Below are positions 45,091 through 54,469 of a DNA stretch of 64,000 bases, one piece after another. The notes under the pieces are model-generated. The model saw only the letters and a program-made list of their open reading frames with translations. It had not been told where the DNA came from and ran no database searches. The stretch spans positions 682,001 to 746,000 of the forward strand of contig NZ_CP019687.1 of NCBI RefSeq assembly GCF_002003265.1. Direction: 5' to 3'. Both the position numbers and the translations under genes were made by a program. The stretch comes from Paenibacillus larvae subsp. larvae. Lineage in GTDB: Bacteria; Bacillota; Bacilli; Paenibacillales; NBRC-103111. Every line of letters starts with the position of its first letter. The first letter of the stretch is position 1.

Positions 45091-48000
45091 ATGATACAGA
45101 CAGAAGAGAAAATGCTAAAAGCTGTAGGTCAATTCTTCTACGGAGACAATTTTAACGAACTGGCCTTTGTTGTGGCACGTGGCATCAATGGGTTTAAATT
45201 AGATAACAGAACATTAGATGGCGTTGATTTTAAAACGACAATACAATCTGTTCGGTGGTTAGCTAATTTCACGCCAAAGGAAAGCGGCGTTTATACATTC
45301 ACCATTAATCCTCATTGTTTTGCGCATATTCTGATTGACGGCGAAAATGCTAAGGATCAAGAAATACAGTTAGAAGCAGGAAAAAGTTATCCATTCGTGG
45401 TAGCTTACTTTGGAAATCCGATGACAGAACAAGAAGAGCTGCTTCAATTAGACGTGCACTATACCTTCAATCAACAAGAAACAAAAGAGATTGAGGTTGA
45501 AACCTTTTCTATTCCTGAAATCATTTCTTTTGAAAGTCTTCCAATGGGTACTGATTCTAGAACGGAAGAAAATAAACAGCCTATGTTAGATACCGATGAT
45601 GATGGTATTTGTGATGAGTGGGAAGTCAACGGATATTATGTGAAAAACAATATAGCCGTTTTTCCTTGGCCTAAAAAGGGATCGAAGGAAGAAGAAGAAT
45701 TAATCAAGCAAGGATTTAAAAAGTTTGTTTCAAATCCGAATGAATCTCATACGGCTGGGGATCCCTATTCGGATTTAGAAAAAGCAAGCGGCGCGTTTGA
45801 CCGTACAATTCACAAAGCAGCCCGGGACCCTCTTGTTGCGGCATATCCCAGTATTACAGTTGGCATGGAAGAACTGATTCTTTCAAATAATAAAAATATT
45901 AGCTCGACAGAGGGAAAGACCGTTAGCCGGTCCACTTCCTCTAGTGTTAGCGACTCTAATACGGAAGGAATCGATGTAAATGCGGGGTTTTCTCTTTTTC
46001 CGGATTTTCAGCATCCGTTACCGGCCATTATTCCCATTCCTCTACGCATACCGTTGATTCTTCCAATACTTCAGGGCAAGATTGGCAGCATCAATTAGAG
46101 TTAAACACCGGACAATCGGCTTATATGAATGCCAATGTACGCTATTATAATACGGGAACAGCCCCGGTATATAACCTGGTTCCGACCACCATTTAGTGTT
46201 AGGAAGACAAACCGTTGCTACCGTCACCGGACAACTCAATCAAAGATCGCTTAGTTTAACGCCCGGGCAGACGTATCCTAAACAACATTTACATGGGGTG
46301 GCTTTAAATACAATAGATCAGTTTAGTTCGGCTCCCATTGCTCTTAATATCAATCAATTGGATAGACTAGAATCGGGAGAAAAATTAAAGTTAGAAACGA
46401 CTCAATTTCAGGGAGCATTTGCAAAAAGATCTCCCGCTGGCGGGCAAGTAGTACTGGAGGAAAATGAGTGGGCTCATTATATGCCGCAAATAGAAAGTAT
46501 GACGGCTGGTATCCTGATTAATATGGGGGTAACCGGTTCATGGAACGGCGTATTGCGGCAAAAGACCCTCTGAATCCCAATGATCGAACTCCGGAATTGA
46601 CACTGGGAGAAGCCTTGGAAAAATCGATAGGGATGTACTTAGATGAAGAGAACAAAAATTTTTATTTCATAAATGAAGAAACAGGTATCAAACATATTAT
46701 AAGTCCTGATCTAGTGCATCTTGTATTTGATAAAAAGATAAAGGAAGAACAAGAAAGGAAACCGGACATAAAAACCATTTATGGTATGACCATCCGACCA
46801 GGAATGAATATACAAATCAATGTTCCCGTATTATATGATGACTTCACCAAGAAATCCGGCATGTGGAGTGGAGGGAACTATGATACAGAACATGCTTTGT
46901 ATAAAGGTCAATGTTATGAGATACCCGCACAAAAGGAAGGTGTATATAGTAACTTTAGCCTTGAGCCTAAAGCTATATATTTAATTGTAATAGCTGTTAA
47001 AGGAAAGGAAGCAGGGAATGTTACTGTCAATATTACAGAAAGTAAAGAAATTAAAGAAATTGGAAACTTTGAAATTGGTAAAAACTATAAATATCAGAAG
47101 ATGATACTTTTTAACGACATGAAAGAGCATTTGAAACTTCATATTAAGAGTGAAACCAACGACTCTGTATATATTGATAATCTTTCTATTATAAAAATAG
47201 GAAAAGGTATAGATAAATTGAAACAAGAAAATATAGAGTATGCTAAAAATGTTGGATTTGATGATAGATTCTATATTAGTGCAATTTCCGGAGAAGAAAT
47301 GGTAATTACAAATAATAGTCCTATTGCTGTTATGAAGAAAAAGGATGGGACTAAACAACAAAAGTTAGAACTTCAATTTTTGAATAATGGATCATTTAAA
47401 ATTATGGATACGTCTAAGTCCACTAATAAGGTTTTGACATTGCAAAAGGGATATTCAATATTAAGTTTTAGAGAAGATGAAAGTATCAAAACTCAATTTT
47501 GGTATTTGAAAAAATCCACTAACCCAAACCAAATGGGCTATCAAATTATAAGTGCTTGGGATAGAAGCAAAGTATTAGAATATGACATTTATAAAGATGA
47601 AAAAGTAGGAGATGGATGGCCAATTCGAATTGCGTCACTAGATGAAAACAAACCATCGCAATACTTCAAGTTTCCTCAGGAAATAGCCCCAGTACTTCCG
47701 GATGGCGAATATCAAATTAAAAGTAGAAAAGATACGAATGTACTAGCAGATTTATCTGAAAACAAAAGTGGAGCGATAGTTCATGCATTTAAAAATCATG
47801 ACTTGATTAATCAAAAGTGGAACTTTGTTTATGATAGTAGTAAACAAGCTTATAAAATAAAAAGTTCTCAAAATCCAAACCTATTGTTGACTTGGAAAAG
47901 TAAATCAGGAAATTTAATAATTGGCTATGAAGATCATAGATATAATGATCAATATTGGAAAATAAAGAAGTCGACAAAAGATGGATATTATAAAATTAGA

Positions 48001-48340
48001 AATGTTGAAAATCTAAACTATTTACTAGATTTAAAGGATGGTAATACATCTGATAGGACTCCGCTATGCGCAGGGTGGGAAAGTGGGAAACCATCACAGG
48101 AATGGAAAATAGAACCGCCAAGCGATCGGCCTTTAAAAGACGGCTAATATCAAATATAAAGTAGCTCATTTGGAAAAAGAGCCTATTCAAATAAATCAAA
48201 ATTATGGTGCCATTAAACAGAAATGGAATTTTAATTATAATGGTGCTAGAAGAGCTTATAAAATAACAAGTCTATCAATTTCTCAAAGTCGGGAGCCCAT
48301 TGACCTTTATTTGGGATGTAATAGCTCGGAGAAAACCTAA
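45091..48340 (+). pseudogene. Binary toxin B component (C2II/PA/Vip1-like) with beta-trefoil C terminus, decayed
   Basis: Pore-forming, A-component-translocating subunit, about 1080 aa if repaired. No signal peptide, as in C2II. Domain order: PA14-like N terminus (FTPKESGVYTFTINPH); calcium motif DTDDDGICDEWE at residues 167-178 followed by VNGYYV; pore-forming domain (RDPLVAAYPSITVGME, NANVRYYNTGTAPVYN, ALNTIDQFSS); domain 3 (DRTPELTLGEALEK); receptor-binding region; and ricin-type trefoil repeats with QKWNF, DQYWKI and SQEWKI. Lesions: one-base loss in a T run (45995-45999), frameshifts near 46190 and 46540, TAA at 48145-48147, and a one-base insertion near 48153. AAAAGGAG precedes the ATG. 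Confidence 0.9.
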
Positions 48341-48359
48341 GGATAAGTTTTATGATTCC

Positions 48360-48389
48360 AGGACAAACCTTCTAAGCATGGTTTGTCCT
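48360..48389 (+). terminator. Hairpin between toxin B and A genes
   Basis: AGGACAAACC / GGTTTGTCCT with a 10-base loop, 20 bases after the B-gene end. Weak T tract; it could be a partial terminator that lowers A expression relative to B. Confidence 0.6.
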
Positions 48390-49494
48390 CCCTATTTCAA
48401 ATGTCAAAGTTAACAAAATTTTTATGATAGAATCATCTTCAGAAAGCAAAACCGGAAGAAACCTTAGGAGGTGTAAAATGTTAAGGTTAGAGGATTTTAT
48501 AAAAGATCGAGAGAAAGCAAAAAATTGGGCTAAAGAAAAATCGGAAAAATGGAAGAAATCATTAGGCCTCGAAGAAAAAAGGCTTCTTGAAGATTCTATT
48601 AGTTTTCAAAGAGTAAATAATACTTTAGAAAAAAACCGTGGTCGCTCTATAAAAATTTCATCTATTCGGAAAAATGTAGATAGGCTTGATAAAGCTTTAG
48701 AAATTAATGATGCTAAACTGGATGATTCAATATATGTTTATAGGAATTTAGTAAGTAAAGAGCTGGGGGACGTACCAGATTCATTCTATGAGAAAGGGAA
48801 AAATACGATAGATAGAGAACAATACAGTCAATTTGAAAATGCTTTTGAGTACGGAGTTATTCATGATTTTATGCATGCAAATTTAACTCCACATTCTGGA
48901 GATCAATCATACCCTGTGCTACTGCACTTAAAAGTACCAAAAGGGGAAAGTATGGGATACTTAGAAGAGGATCAAATTTTTATTGGCCGAAATCAGGGAT
49001 TTGAAGTAAAATCTATGAAAATCATTGCTGAAAAAGGAAGACAAGTTATCAAAGTAAAAGGAGAATTGACATCAAAGAAGAAAGTAGTGGATAGAATTAA
49101 AGCAGTTCAAACAAATTTAAATGATAGATTTACTAGTGAATTAGGGATCGAACAGAATGCGATAGAACTCAATATAGATGGTTTTGCTTCATCAGTTATG
49201 GCACATAGAACTGAAATACTTCTTGAACAGTTCATTAGCCATATGCCTAGGAATATTTTGGTAAGTAGTGTCGAGAAAATGAATCAAGACGCAGCGTTTA
49301 TATTTACTGATAATAGTTTGGTTTTTTATGATGGAAACCCTGATGATTTAGGCTTTTATAATCCCAGGAAGAAGAATCTCACCATTCAAATTAATCATGA
49401 AGGCCATATCCTAAAAAAAGATGAAGTTATAAATACGTTATTTCATGAATTTGGACATACAGTAGATCATTTACTTTTTGATAATATATCTCTA

Positions 49495-50658
49495 TATAAG
49501 TTGAACGAAAGAAAATAGCAATCAAAGTCGCACGCACAGCCGGTCAATAATGGCATGAGGATGCTTCATGATTTCATCCATAAATTGCCCGACACGCAGA
49601 CGGATTTCGGAAACGGCCGAATAGAATACGTTATTGATCACACTGGACTTGAGCCATTTCCAGAGTCCTTCTACGATATTTAACTGAGGGCTGTATGGAG
49701 GCAAGTACACAAGCTCAAGCCGATTTTTTTGCGCTTCCAGAAACGGCCGAAGCAGCTTTGCATGATGAATCCGGGCATTGTCCAAAACCAGAGCCAGTTT
49801 CCCTGTTGGATAAGTCGCCATGACCTTTTGAAGAAAGGAAAGAAACGTTTCAGCGGTGTACTGTTCATCTTCTTGCCAAACGATGTGTCCCGTTTCATAG
49901 TCAACCGTGGCCAGCAGTTTGACCCCACGATGCTTGCCCGTGGTTGGAATGATGCGTTGCTTCCCGCGAAGGAACCAGGTCTTCTGAATCGCCTGGTAGT
50001 CCCGGATCATCGACTCATCCTCGAACAGCAAGTGATCAATCTCCTCGTTCAGTAGCTTTTTTTCAGTTCAGGAAAGGTCGTTTCGGTGAAATGGCGTTGT
50101 TTCTTGGGATCTGCTGCTGCGAGCGTGTAGGTCGGTTTCGTATAGCTGAGCCCTAGCCGCTCCATGACCTTGGAAATGCCTCGGAGCGAATAGCAATGGC
50201 CCCATTCGCGTTCCACGTACGTGGCAATCAGTTCAAGCGTCCAGTTGTGCTTTGCCGTAAAGCCGACCTCATGGGGAACCGAATAGGCGACGGTTTGTTT
50301 CAAGCGATCCTGCTGCTGCTTCGTCAACCGAGTAGGAGCACCTGAGGAATGCTTGATTTGCAAGGCTCCCAGTCCACCGTTCTCGTACGTATGAATGTAA
50401 CTGCTCACCGTCATTCGGTTTCGATTCAAAATGTCAGCGATCGCCTTCATGGATGTGCCTTTCAAATGCAAATAGATCGCTTGGTAGCGTTCATACATTC
50501 GGCGCTCTTTGGTTTGTTGCATGGCTGCCGTTACTTTTGCCAGTTCGGTATGTTTATCCATTGTCATCCCCACTTGTCTATTCTTGATCTGTTTCTTATT
50601 CGACAAATGGTTCCTTTTTCCTTGCCAAGGTTTGCTAAGAATATTGATTCAACTTATA
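49495..50658 (-). mobile_element. IS630-family element inserted in the toxin A gene
   Basis: About 1164 bp bounded by inverted ends TATAAGTTGAA... / ...TTCAACTTATA and flanked by TA on both sides (49493-49494, 50659-50660), the target duplication of IS630/Tc1/mariner elements. Excision leaving one TA rejoins the toxin frame exactly (...NISL | EEEFSEIY...). The insertion separates the zinc motif from the catalytic Tyr and Glu. Confidence 0.9.
49522..50561 (-). CDS. IS630-family transposase, two frames joined by -1 frameshift
   Basis: ORF A (to 50049) holds helix-turn-helix domains (HLKGTSMKAIADILNRNRMT; Winged helix TAKHNWTLELIATYV). ORF B (to 49522) holds the DDE catalytic core: FEDES, then VLVLDNARIHHAK-like ALVLDNARIHHAK, and YSPQLNIVEGLWKWLK. 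The frames overlap at A AAA AAG (complement of 50056-50062), a classical -1 slippery heptamer that would read ...KKKLLNEEIDHLLFEDES. ATG 50561 is chosen for its GGGGATGAC spacing; upstream starts to 50606 exist. Confidence 0.87.
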
Positions 50659-50890
50659 TAGAAGAAGAGTTTAGCGAAATATATGAAGAAGAAAAGGATA
50701 AAATTACGATCGAGGATTATATCAAAATAGATTCAGAAGAATTTTTCGCGGGGATCTTTGGCTATTTATACTCACCATACCCTCAAATACGAGAACAAAT
50801 ACAAAGGGAAGCACCAAAAACATGTGAATTTATAAAGAATTTAGTTGAGAACTATCAACCTGACGAAAGTACAGAGGCTGCTTAAATAAA

Positions 50891-51025
50891 TGCTTTAATC
50901 AATTTGATAGTTATGATAAAACAAGGCCAACACGCAGAGTTTATGTGGAAGAAGAGGCCAAATTTCCGTTTTTAGATATCATGAAGGTTGATATGGAGAA
51001 ACGGAATTTTAAGTGGATGCAATAA
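50891..51025 (+). pseudogene. Unrecognised gene remnant after toxin A
   Basis: 44 open codons without a start codon (TRPTRRVYVEEEAKFPFLD ... KRNFKWMQ) ending at TAA 51023-51025. Coding-like, basic/aromatic C terminus, not recognised; probably the 3' end of a lost gene, with its terminator still following. Confidence 0.35.
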
Positions 51026-51078
51026 CCTGTCTTTGCGGCAGGTTATTTTTATGCAAAATAAAAAGCCCCGAAGGGCTT
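51024..51078 (+). terminator. Two terminator-like hairpins
   Basis: AACCTG/CAGGTT (51024-51029 with 51039-51044) followed by ATTTTT, then AAGCCC/GGGCTT (51063-51068 with 51073-51078). The first duplicates the terminator at 40260. The next 200 bases, to the membrane-protein gene, show no gene. Confidence 0.65.
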
Positions 51079-51275
51079 ACTTAAATAACTTCTTAATCAT
51101 ACCCTAGAAGCTTACTGTTGTTTTGTTATAGACTTTATTTCTGGCCGCTTTCTTAGGGTTTCTGATTGCCTCATACCCCCGGGGCATTTTTATACCGGCT
51201 TTATGTACAATCTGATGTTTTATACTTGTCCGAGCAGAAAGTGATTTTTTATGTTTGGTTTACGTACACCGAATT

Positions 51276-51608
51276 TCATCTAACATCACCTTCCAAGGAC
51301 TTCTCTTTATGACAAACACCCCAGAAGGCAGTGACAATCAATAGAGCCGCTGGTAAAGCGAATAACATGCCCGTACAGAATAACCCACCTATACCTGCAT
51401 ATGCACACATTACACCAGCTACGCGAGGGTTAGCCTTCGAAACAGCAGCCGCGGCAATTCCTAAAGCCCCACAAAGCACTGCACCCATGCCCATTAACGT
51501 TAAAGAGTCATCAATCAAGCCTACATTATAGGAAACTTCACCTACGTAAAATGTCCAAACACCACTTAAAATTCCGAATATACCACCCAACAAGCTCATT
51601 ACAAACAT
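51276..51608 (-). CDS. Small multi-span membrane protein (DUF4064-like)
   Basis: 110 aa with about four hydrophobic segments (LLGGIFGILSGVWTFYVG; TLMGMGAVLCGALGIAAAAV; VMCAYAGIGGLFCTGMLF; LPAALLIVTAFWGV). The pattern resembles DUF4064 proteins seen in Bacillus phages and chromosomes. ATG 51608 has GGGAGG seven bases upstream; the frame is open to 51644. Function unknown. Confidence 0.65.
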   Translation of the reverse strand: MFVMSLLGGIFGILSGVWTFYVGEVSYNVGLIDDSLTLMGMGAVLCGALGIAAAAVSKANPRVAGVMCAYAGIGGLFCTGMLFALPAALLIVTAFWGVCHKEKSLEGDVR

Positions 51609-51685
51609 GTCAGACCTCCCCAATAAACTTCGTTCCTTATCCAAAATCTTACTATGGATTGTTTTATTTTGGAAGCATATTCATC

Positions 51686-51715
51686 TTGTTAGAACGTATG
51701 TTCCTAATTTATAAT
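51686..51715 (+). promoter_or_regulatory. SOS-type promoter: LexA box between -35 and -10
   Basis: TTGTTA (51686-51691), 18-base spacer, TATAAT (51710-51715). The LexA core GAACGTATGTTC (51692-51703) is a perfect GAAC-N4-GTTC placed between them, where LexA binding would block polymerase. A second half site AACGTTC is at about 51723-51729. It drives the two phage-like genes that follow. Confidence 0.75.
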
Positions 51716-51749
51716 AAAAACAAACGTTCCTAAGAAAGGACTGATCTGA

Positions 51750-51947
51750 ATGGGTAAGTATGTAGGCAAGACTGTTGAAATTATTTACTTAGATCGGAAA
51801 GGGCAAATTACACAAAGAAAGTTACAGATTAGGTCAATCCATGGGAGTATGGTGCGGGCCTATTGCATGCTCAGTAAATCTGTCCGAACGTTTAAGCTTG
51901 AAAATATCTTAGCAATGCATCCGGTGATGAGTCGTCATGCTGTCTGA
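51750..51947 (+). CDS. Short WYL-domain-like protein
   Basis: 65 aa: VEIIYLDRKGQITQRKL ... VRAYCMLSKSVRTFKLENI. This is the compact beta pattern of WYL domains (I-x-Y ... A-Y-C ... R-x-F-x-L-x-x-I), without the usual N-terminal HTH. Such single WYL proteins occur in Bacillus phages. The HTH gene overlapping its 3' end may supply the DNA-binding half. SOS-type promoter upstream. Confidence 0.7.
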   Translation: MGKYVGKTVEIIYLDRKGQITQRKLQIRSIHGSMVRAYCMLSKSVRTFKLENILAMHPVMSRHAV

Positions 51948-52125
51948 CTTGGAAAGAAAGACACTCCGCATTTTGTATAACTTCTCAAAATTGAACCGCA
52001 GGATGCCTAACATCAAGGAACTGGAAAAGAAGACAGGTGCCCGCGTGGGTAATATCTTCAAGGCATTAGATGGTCTGCAAAAGCAGGGTTATATCGAGTG
52101 GCAGCCGATAATACACAATCCATAA
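51937..52125 (+). CDS. Small winged-helix DNA-binding protein
   Basis: 62 aa: ERKTLRILYNFSKLNRRMPN, then IKELEKKTGARVGNIFKAL and GLQKQGYIEW, a winged helix resembling the N-terminal domain of LexA. It overlaps the WYL gene by 11 bases and probably belongs to the same SOS-controlled, phage-derived unit. No ribosome site is visible beyond coupling to the upstream gene. 52126-52380 holds no recognisable gene. Confidence 0.65.
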   Translation: MLSDLERKTLRILYNFSKLNRRMPNIKELEKKTGARVGNIFKALDGLQKQGYIEWQPIIHNP

Positions 52126-52381
52126 AAATCATAAACGCTTGGGAAGGGCCGCCAAAGGGTGCAGTAACCAATACTCTTATGGGTCGCATGTAGCGAATAT
52201 CGTAAATATATAAAAAGGAGAGCCTCTGGGGAGTTTCCCGTAAGGCCTTTATGCATATTAATGGGTAACAAAAAGGTAACGCAAGGTGGTGAATCAGCGT
52301 AATTTTTCGATAAAGATATTGCAGTGAAAAAAGCGAAAAACTTTGATGTAACGCCATTTTGTAACAATACGTTAAAGATAT

Positions 52382-52942
52382 TACACATTATCACATCATG
52401 GTCTACATAACGTTCGCCATTCAGATCGCTAATTACATTCACTGCCACTTTGGCCCCGTCTCCGGAGGTGATGATAGTATGAACGCTGACCCCTGCGCAA
52501 GTGCCTGCGGCCCATATCCCTGCAACGGATGTTTTTCCGCTGGCATCGGTTTTCACGACCTTTTTGATTCGCGGTTCCGTGCCTGGTATAGTAATTACTC
52601 CCGATGCTTCTGCCAGATCAGTTAAAGCCCCTGTTGCTAAAATCACGTGTATGGCTTCGTACGGGCCTTGTTCTGTAGTGAGGACAAAATGTTCATTCTG
52701 TTTTTCAACAGCGGTCACTTTTGCATCCACTAATTCGGCTCCGAATTTCGCAACCTGTCTTTTGCCGGTTTCAATCAGGTCAGGTCGGAAACTTCGGCAA
52801 TACCGTAATGATTTTCCATCCATGCCCGTTTGGTCATGCTTGTTCCACTATCCAACAGCAACGTTTTCTTACCAGCTTTTGCAGCGAAGAGAGCGGCGCT
52901 TCCTCCTGCAGGACCTGCTTCGATTACAGCGATATCAAACAT
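52382..52942 (-). pseudogene. FAD/NAD(P)-dependent oxidoreductase (thioredoxin-reductase-like), frameshifted
   Basis: The N-terminal part from ATG 52942 (FDIAVIEAGPAGGSAALFAAKAG, a GxGPAG-type FAD loop with Glu in place of the first Gly, then TKRAWMENHYGI) ends at TGA near 52775. The remaining part in the next frame (PDLIETGKRQVAKFGAELV ... VILATGALTD ... GIWAAGTCAG) continues it. A one-base shift near 52790 separates them. The family normally ends just after ERYVDHDV; here the stop is lost and the frame runs on into unrelated sequence to 52089. Two lesions make it non-functional. Confidence 0.8.
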
Positions 52943-53162
52943 GTCGAACCTCTCCTCTTCATTAAGAGATAAGCCTATGCTTTCCATTTCAGTATAAAGG
53001 ATAATTTTGGGGAAACCAAATTCATTATGAGTTATTGGAAAATCGGCGGATTTGCGAAAGCCTTGGATTAAAACGAACGAGAACGGAATATAGGGGTCGC
53101 CTTGGCAAAGCCAATTCCTTTTTACATCGATTTCGGACGTATTTGTCGAAATTCGGAGTTTT

Positions 53163-53192
53163 TTGTCATAAGAAAAAAAGTGCTATGATAAT
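53163..53192 (+). promoter_or_regulatory. Candidate promoter of the phosphate permease gene
   Basis: TTGTCA (53163-53168), 18 bases, GATAAT (53187-53192), about 84 bases before the start. The rest of 52943-53275 shows no gene. Confidence 0.5.
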
Positions 53193-53275
53193 AGGATAGA
53201 GAGAGAAAGGAATAGAGAGAATAAGAATCTGGAAACGAATTTTTACGTTTCTCATCATACTGGGAGGAACATTGT

Positions 53276-54274
53276 GTGATCATCACTATTTCCATTATTG
53301 TAGTGCTGGCTGTGATTTCGGATTTCATCAATGGATTTCATGATACAGCCAATGCGATAGCTACATCCATCTCGACCAAAGCGTTATCTCCAAGGGTTGC
53401 CATTATTTATGCAGCCATTCTCAATTTCATTGGGGCACTTATTTTTGAAGGGGTCGCTAAAAATATTGGCGGGAGTATCGCTAACCCTTTCCAAGTAGAG
53501 CATGGAATGCAAATCGTCATAGCGGCACTGATCTCCACGATTTTGTGGAATCTTTTTACCTGGTACTTCGGAATCCCTTCTTCATCGACACACACTTTAA
53601 TCGGTTCTTTAGCCGGGGCTGTCGCTGCCGGATCCGGATTTGCCTCTATTAACTGGACGGGGTTCAAGAGCATTATCATTGTGCTCATCTCCTCACCAGT
53701 CATCGGATTTATAGCAGGTGTGCTGTTTATAAATATGATGAAAGGAATTGTATATTTATTGGGAAACAGATCCCAGGGGCGGTACAATCGGGTATTCCGC
53801 TTTTTGCAAATTTTCACGGCAGGAGGCCAGGCCTTTTCCCATGGTATGAATGATGCCCAGAAAGCTATGGGAATTATTGTATTTGCTCTCGTTGCGGGCG
53901 GCTTTCAGGAGACGATGCACGTTCCTTTGTGGGTAAAGCTGATTGCAGCCACCGCCATTGCACTCGGAACAGCTATCGGGGGTGGAAGAATTATCAAAAC
54001 AGTAGGTAGTAAAATTGTGAAAATCCAGCCGATCAACGGATTTACTTCCGACCTTTGTGCGACTACGATTCTGCAGGTATTTACATTTTTTAATATGCCT
54101 TTGTCCACGACGCATGTAATAACCTCGTCGATTGTTGGAACTGGATTCGGAATGCGCCCTAAAGGAGTTAGCTGGGGTATGGTTAAACAGATGGTGTTGG
54201 CCTGGATTATTACCATTCCCATTTCCTTTGTCATTGCTTTTTTATTATTCAAAGTACTGTTTTTCACATTGTAA
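53276..54274 (+). CDS. pit: Inorganic phosphate transporter (Pit family)
   Basis: 332-aa PiT-family permease with about ten membrane helices and the two inverted family repeats, each with its motif: GFHDTANAIATSI at the N terminus and GMNDAQKAMGII in the second half. It imports phosphate driven by H+ or Na+. GTG start with GGGAGGAAC. The usual DUF47 (PhoU-like) partner gene is not upstream; that space carries the accessory-region border. Confidence 0.92.
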   Translation: MIITISIIVVLAVISDFINGFHDTANAIATSISTKALSPRVAIIYAAILNFIGALIFEGVAKNIGGSIANPFQVEHGMQIVIAALISTILWNLFTWYFGIPSSSTHTLIGSLAGAVAAGSGFASINWTGFKSIIIVLISSPVIGFIAGVLFINMMKGIVYLLGNRSQGRYNRVFRFLQIFTAGGQAFSHGMNDAQKAMGIIVFALVAGGFQETMHVPLWVKLIAATAIALGTAIGGGRIIKTVGSKIVKIQPINGFTSDLCATTILQVFTFFNMPLSTTHVITSSIVGTGFGMRPKGVSWGMVKQMVLAWIITIPISFVIAFLLFKVLFFTL

Positions 54275-54336
54275 CCAGGGATACTCCACTGGCATATGCG
54301 GCTATTTCTCCACGAAACGGGTTTCTCGCCAAGTTC

Positions 54337-54367
54337 ACCTGCCCTTCGGGCAGGTTATTTTTTTGGG
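54337..54367 (+). terminator. Intrinsic terminator after pit
   Basis: ACCTGCCC / GGGCAGGT with a short TTC loop and a T run. Confidence 0.9.
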
Positions 54368-54469
54368 GAAAAAACGCTGTGAAACAGGTAAAGGAGATGT
54401 TTCAGATTCCGGTCTTTCCATGGTAAGCTTAGAAAAGATCAAATTTATGGAAATGTGAAGGTGAAGCTG

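Larger units (their letters stand above)
48478..50885 (+). pseudogene. Binary toxin A component: Vip2-like N terminus joined to anthrax-lethal-factor-like protease, split by IS630
   Basis: With the IS630 and one TA removed, 413 aa remain in one frame. Residues 1-45 (LEDFIKDREKAKNWAKEKSE) match the N-terminal helix of Vip2/C2I/iota-a A components. Residues about 60-210 are an ADP-ribosyltransferase-like fold with degenerate catalytic positions (HAN for STS, QGFE for ExE), like domain II of lethal factor. Residues 215-413 match the LF protease: zinc motif HEFGH (323-327), Tyr359, and Glu366 in SEEFFAG, spaced as H686-H690, Y728 and E735 of LF. There is no LF domain I and no signal peptide. AGGAGGTG precedes ATG 48478. 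Confidence 0.85.

Noticed and set aside
48478..49491. Active ADP-ribosyltransferase toxin
   Set aside because: The STS position reads HAN and the ExE position reads QGFE, so catalytic residues are absent; the fold is more likely an adaptor.
49516..50637. IS630 boundaries at the TAGCAA / TTGCTA sequences
   Set aside because: Those ends leave the toxin out of frame with a stop at the join. The longer inverted ends TATAAGTTGAA / TTCAACTTATA with TA on both sides also occur at the remnant near 39.84 kb and restore the frame.
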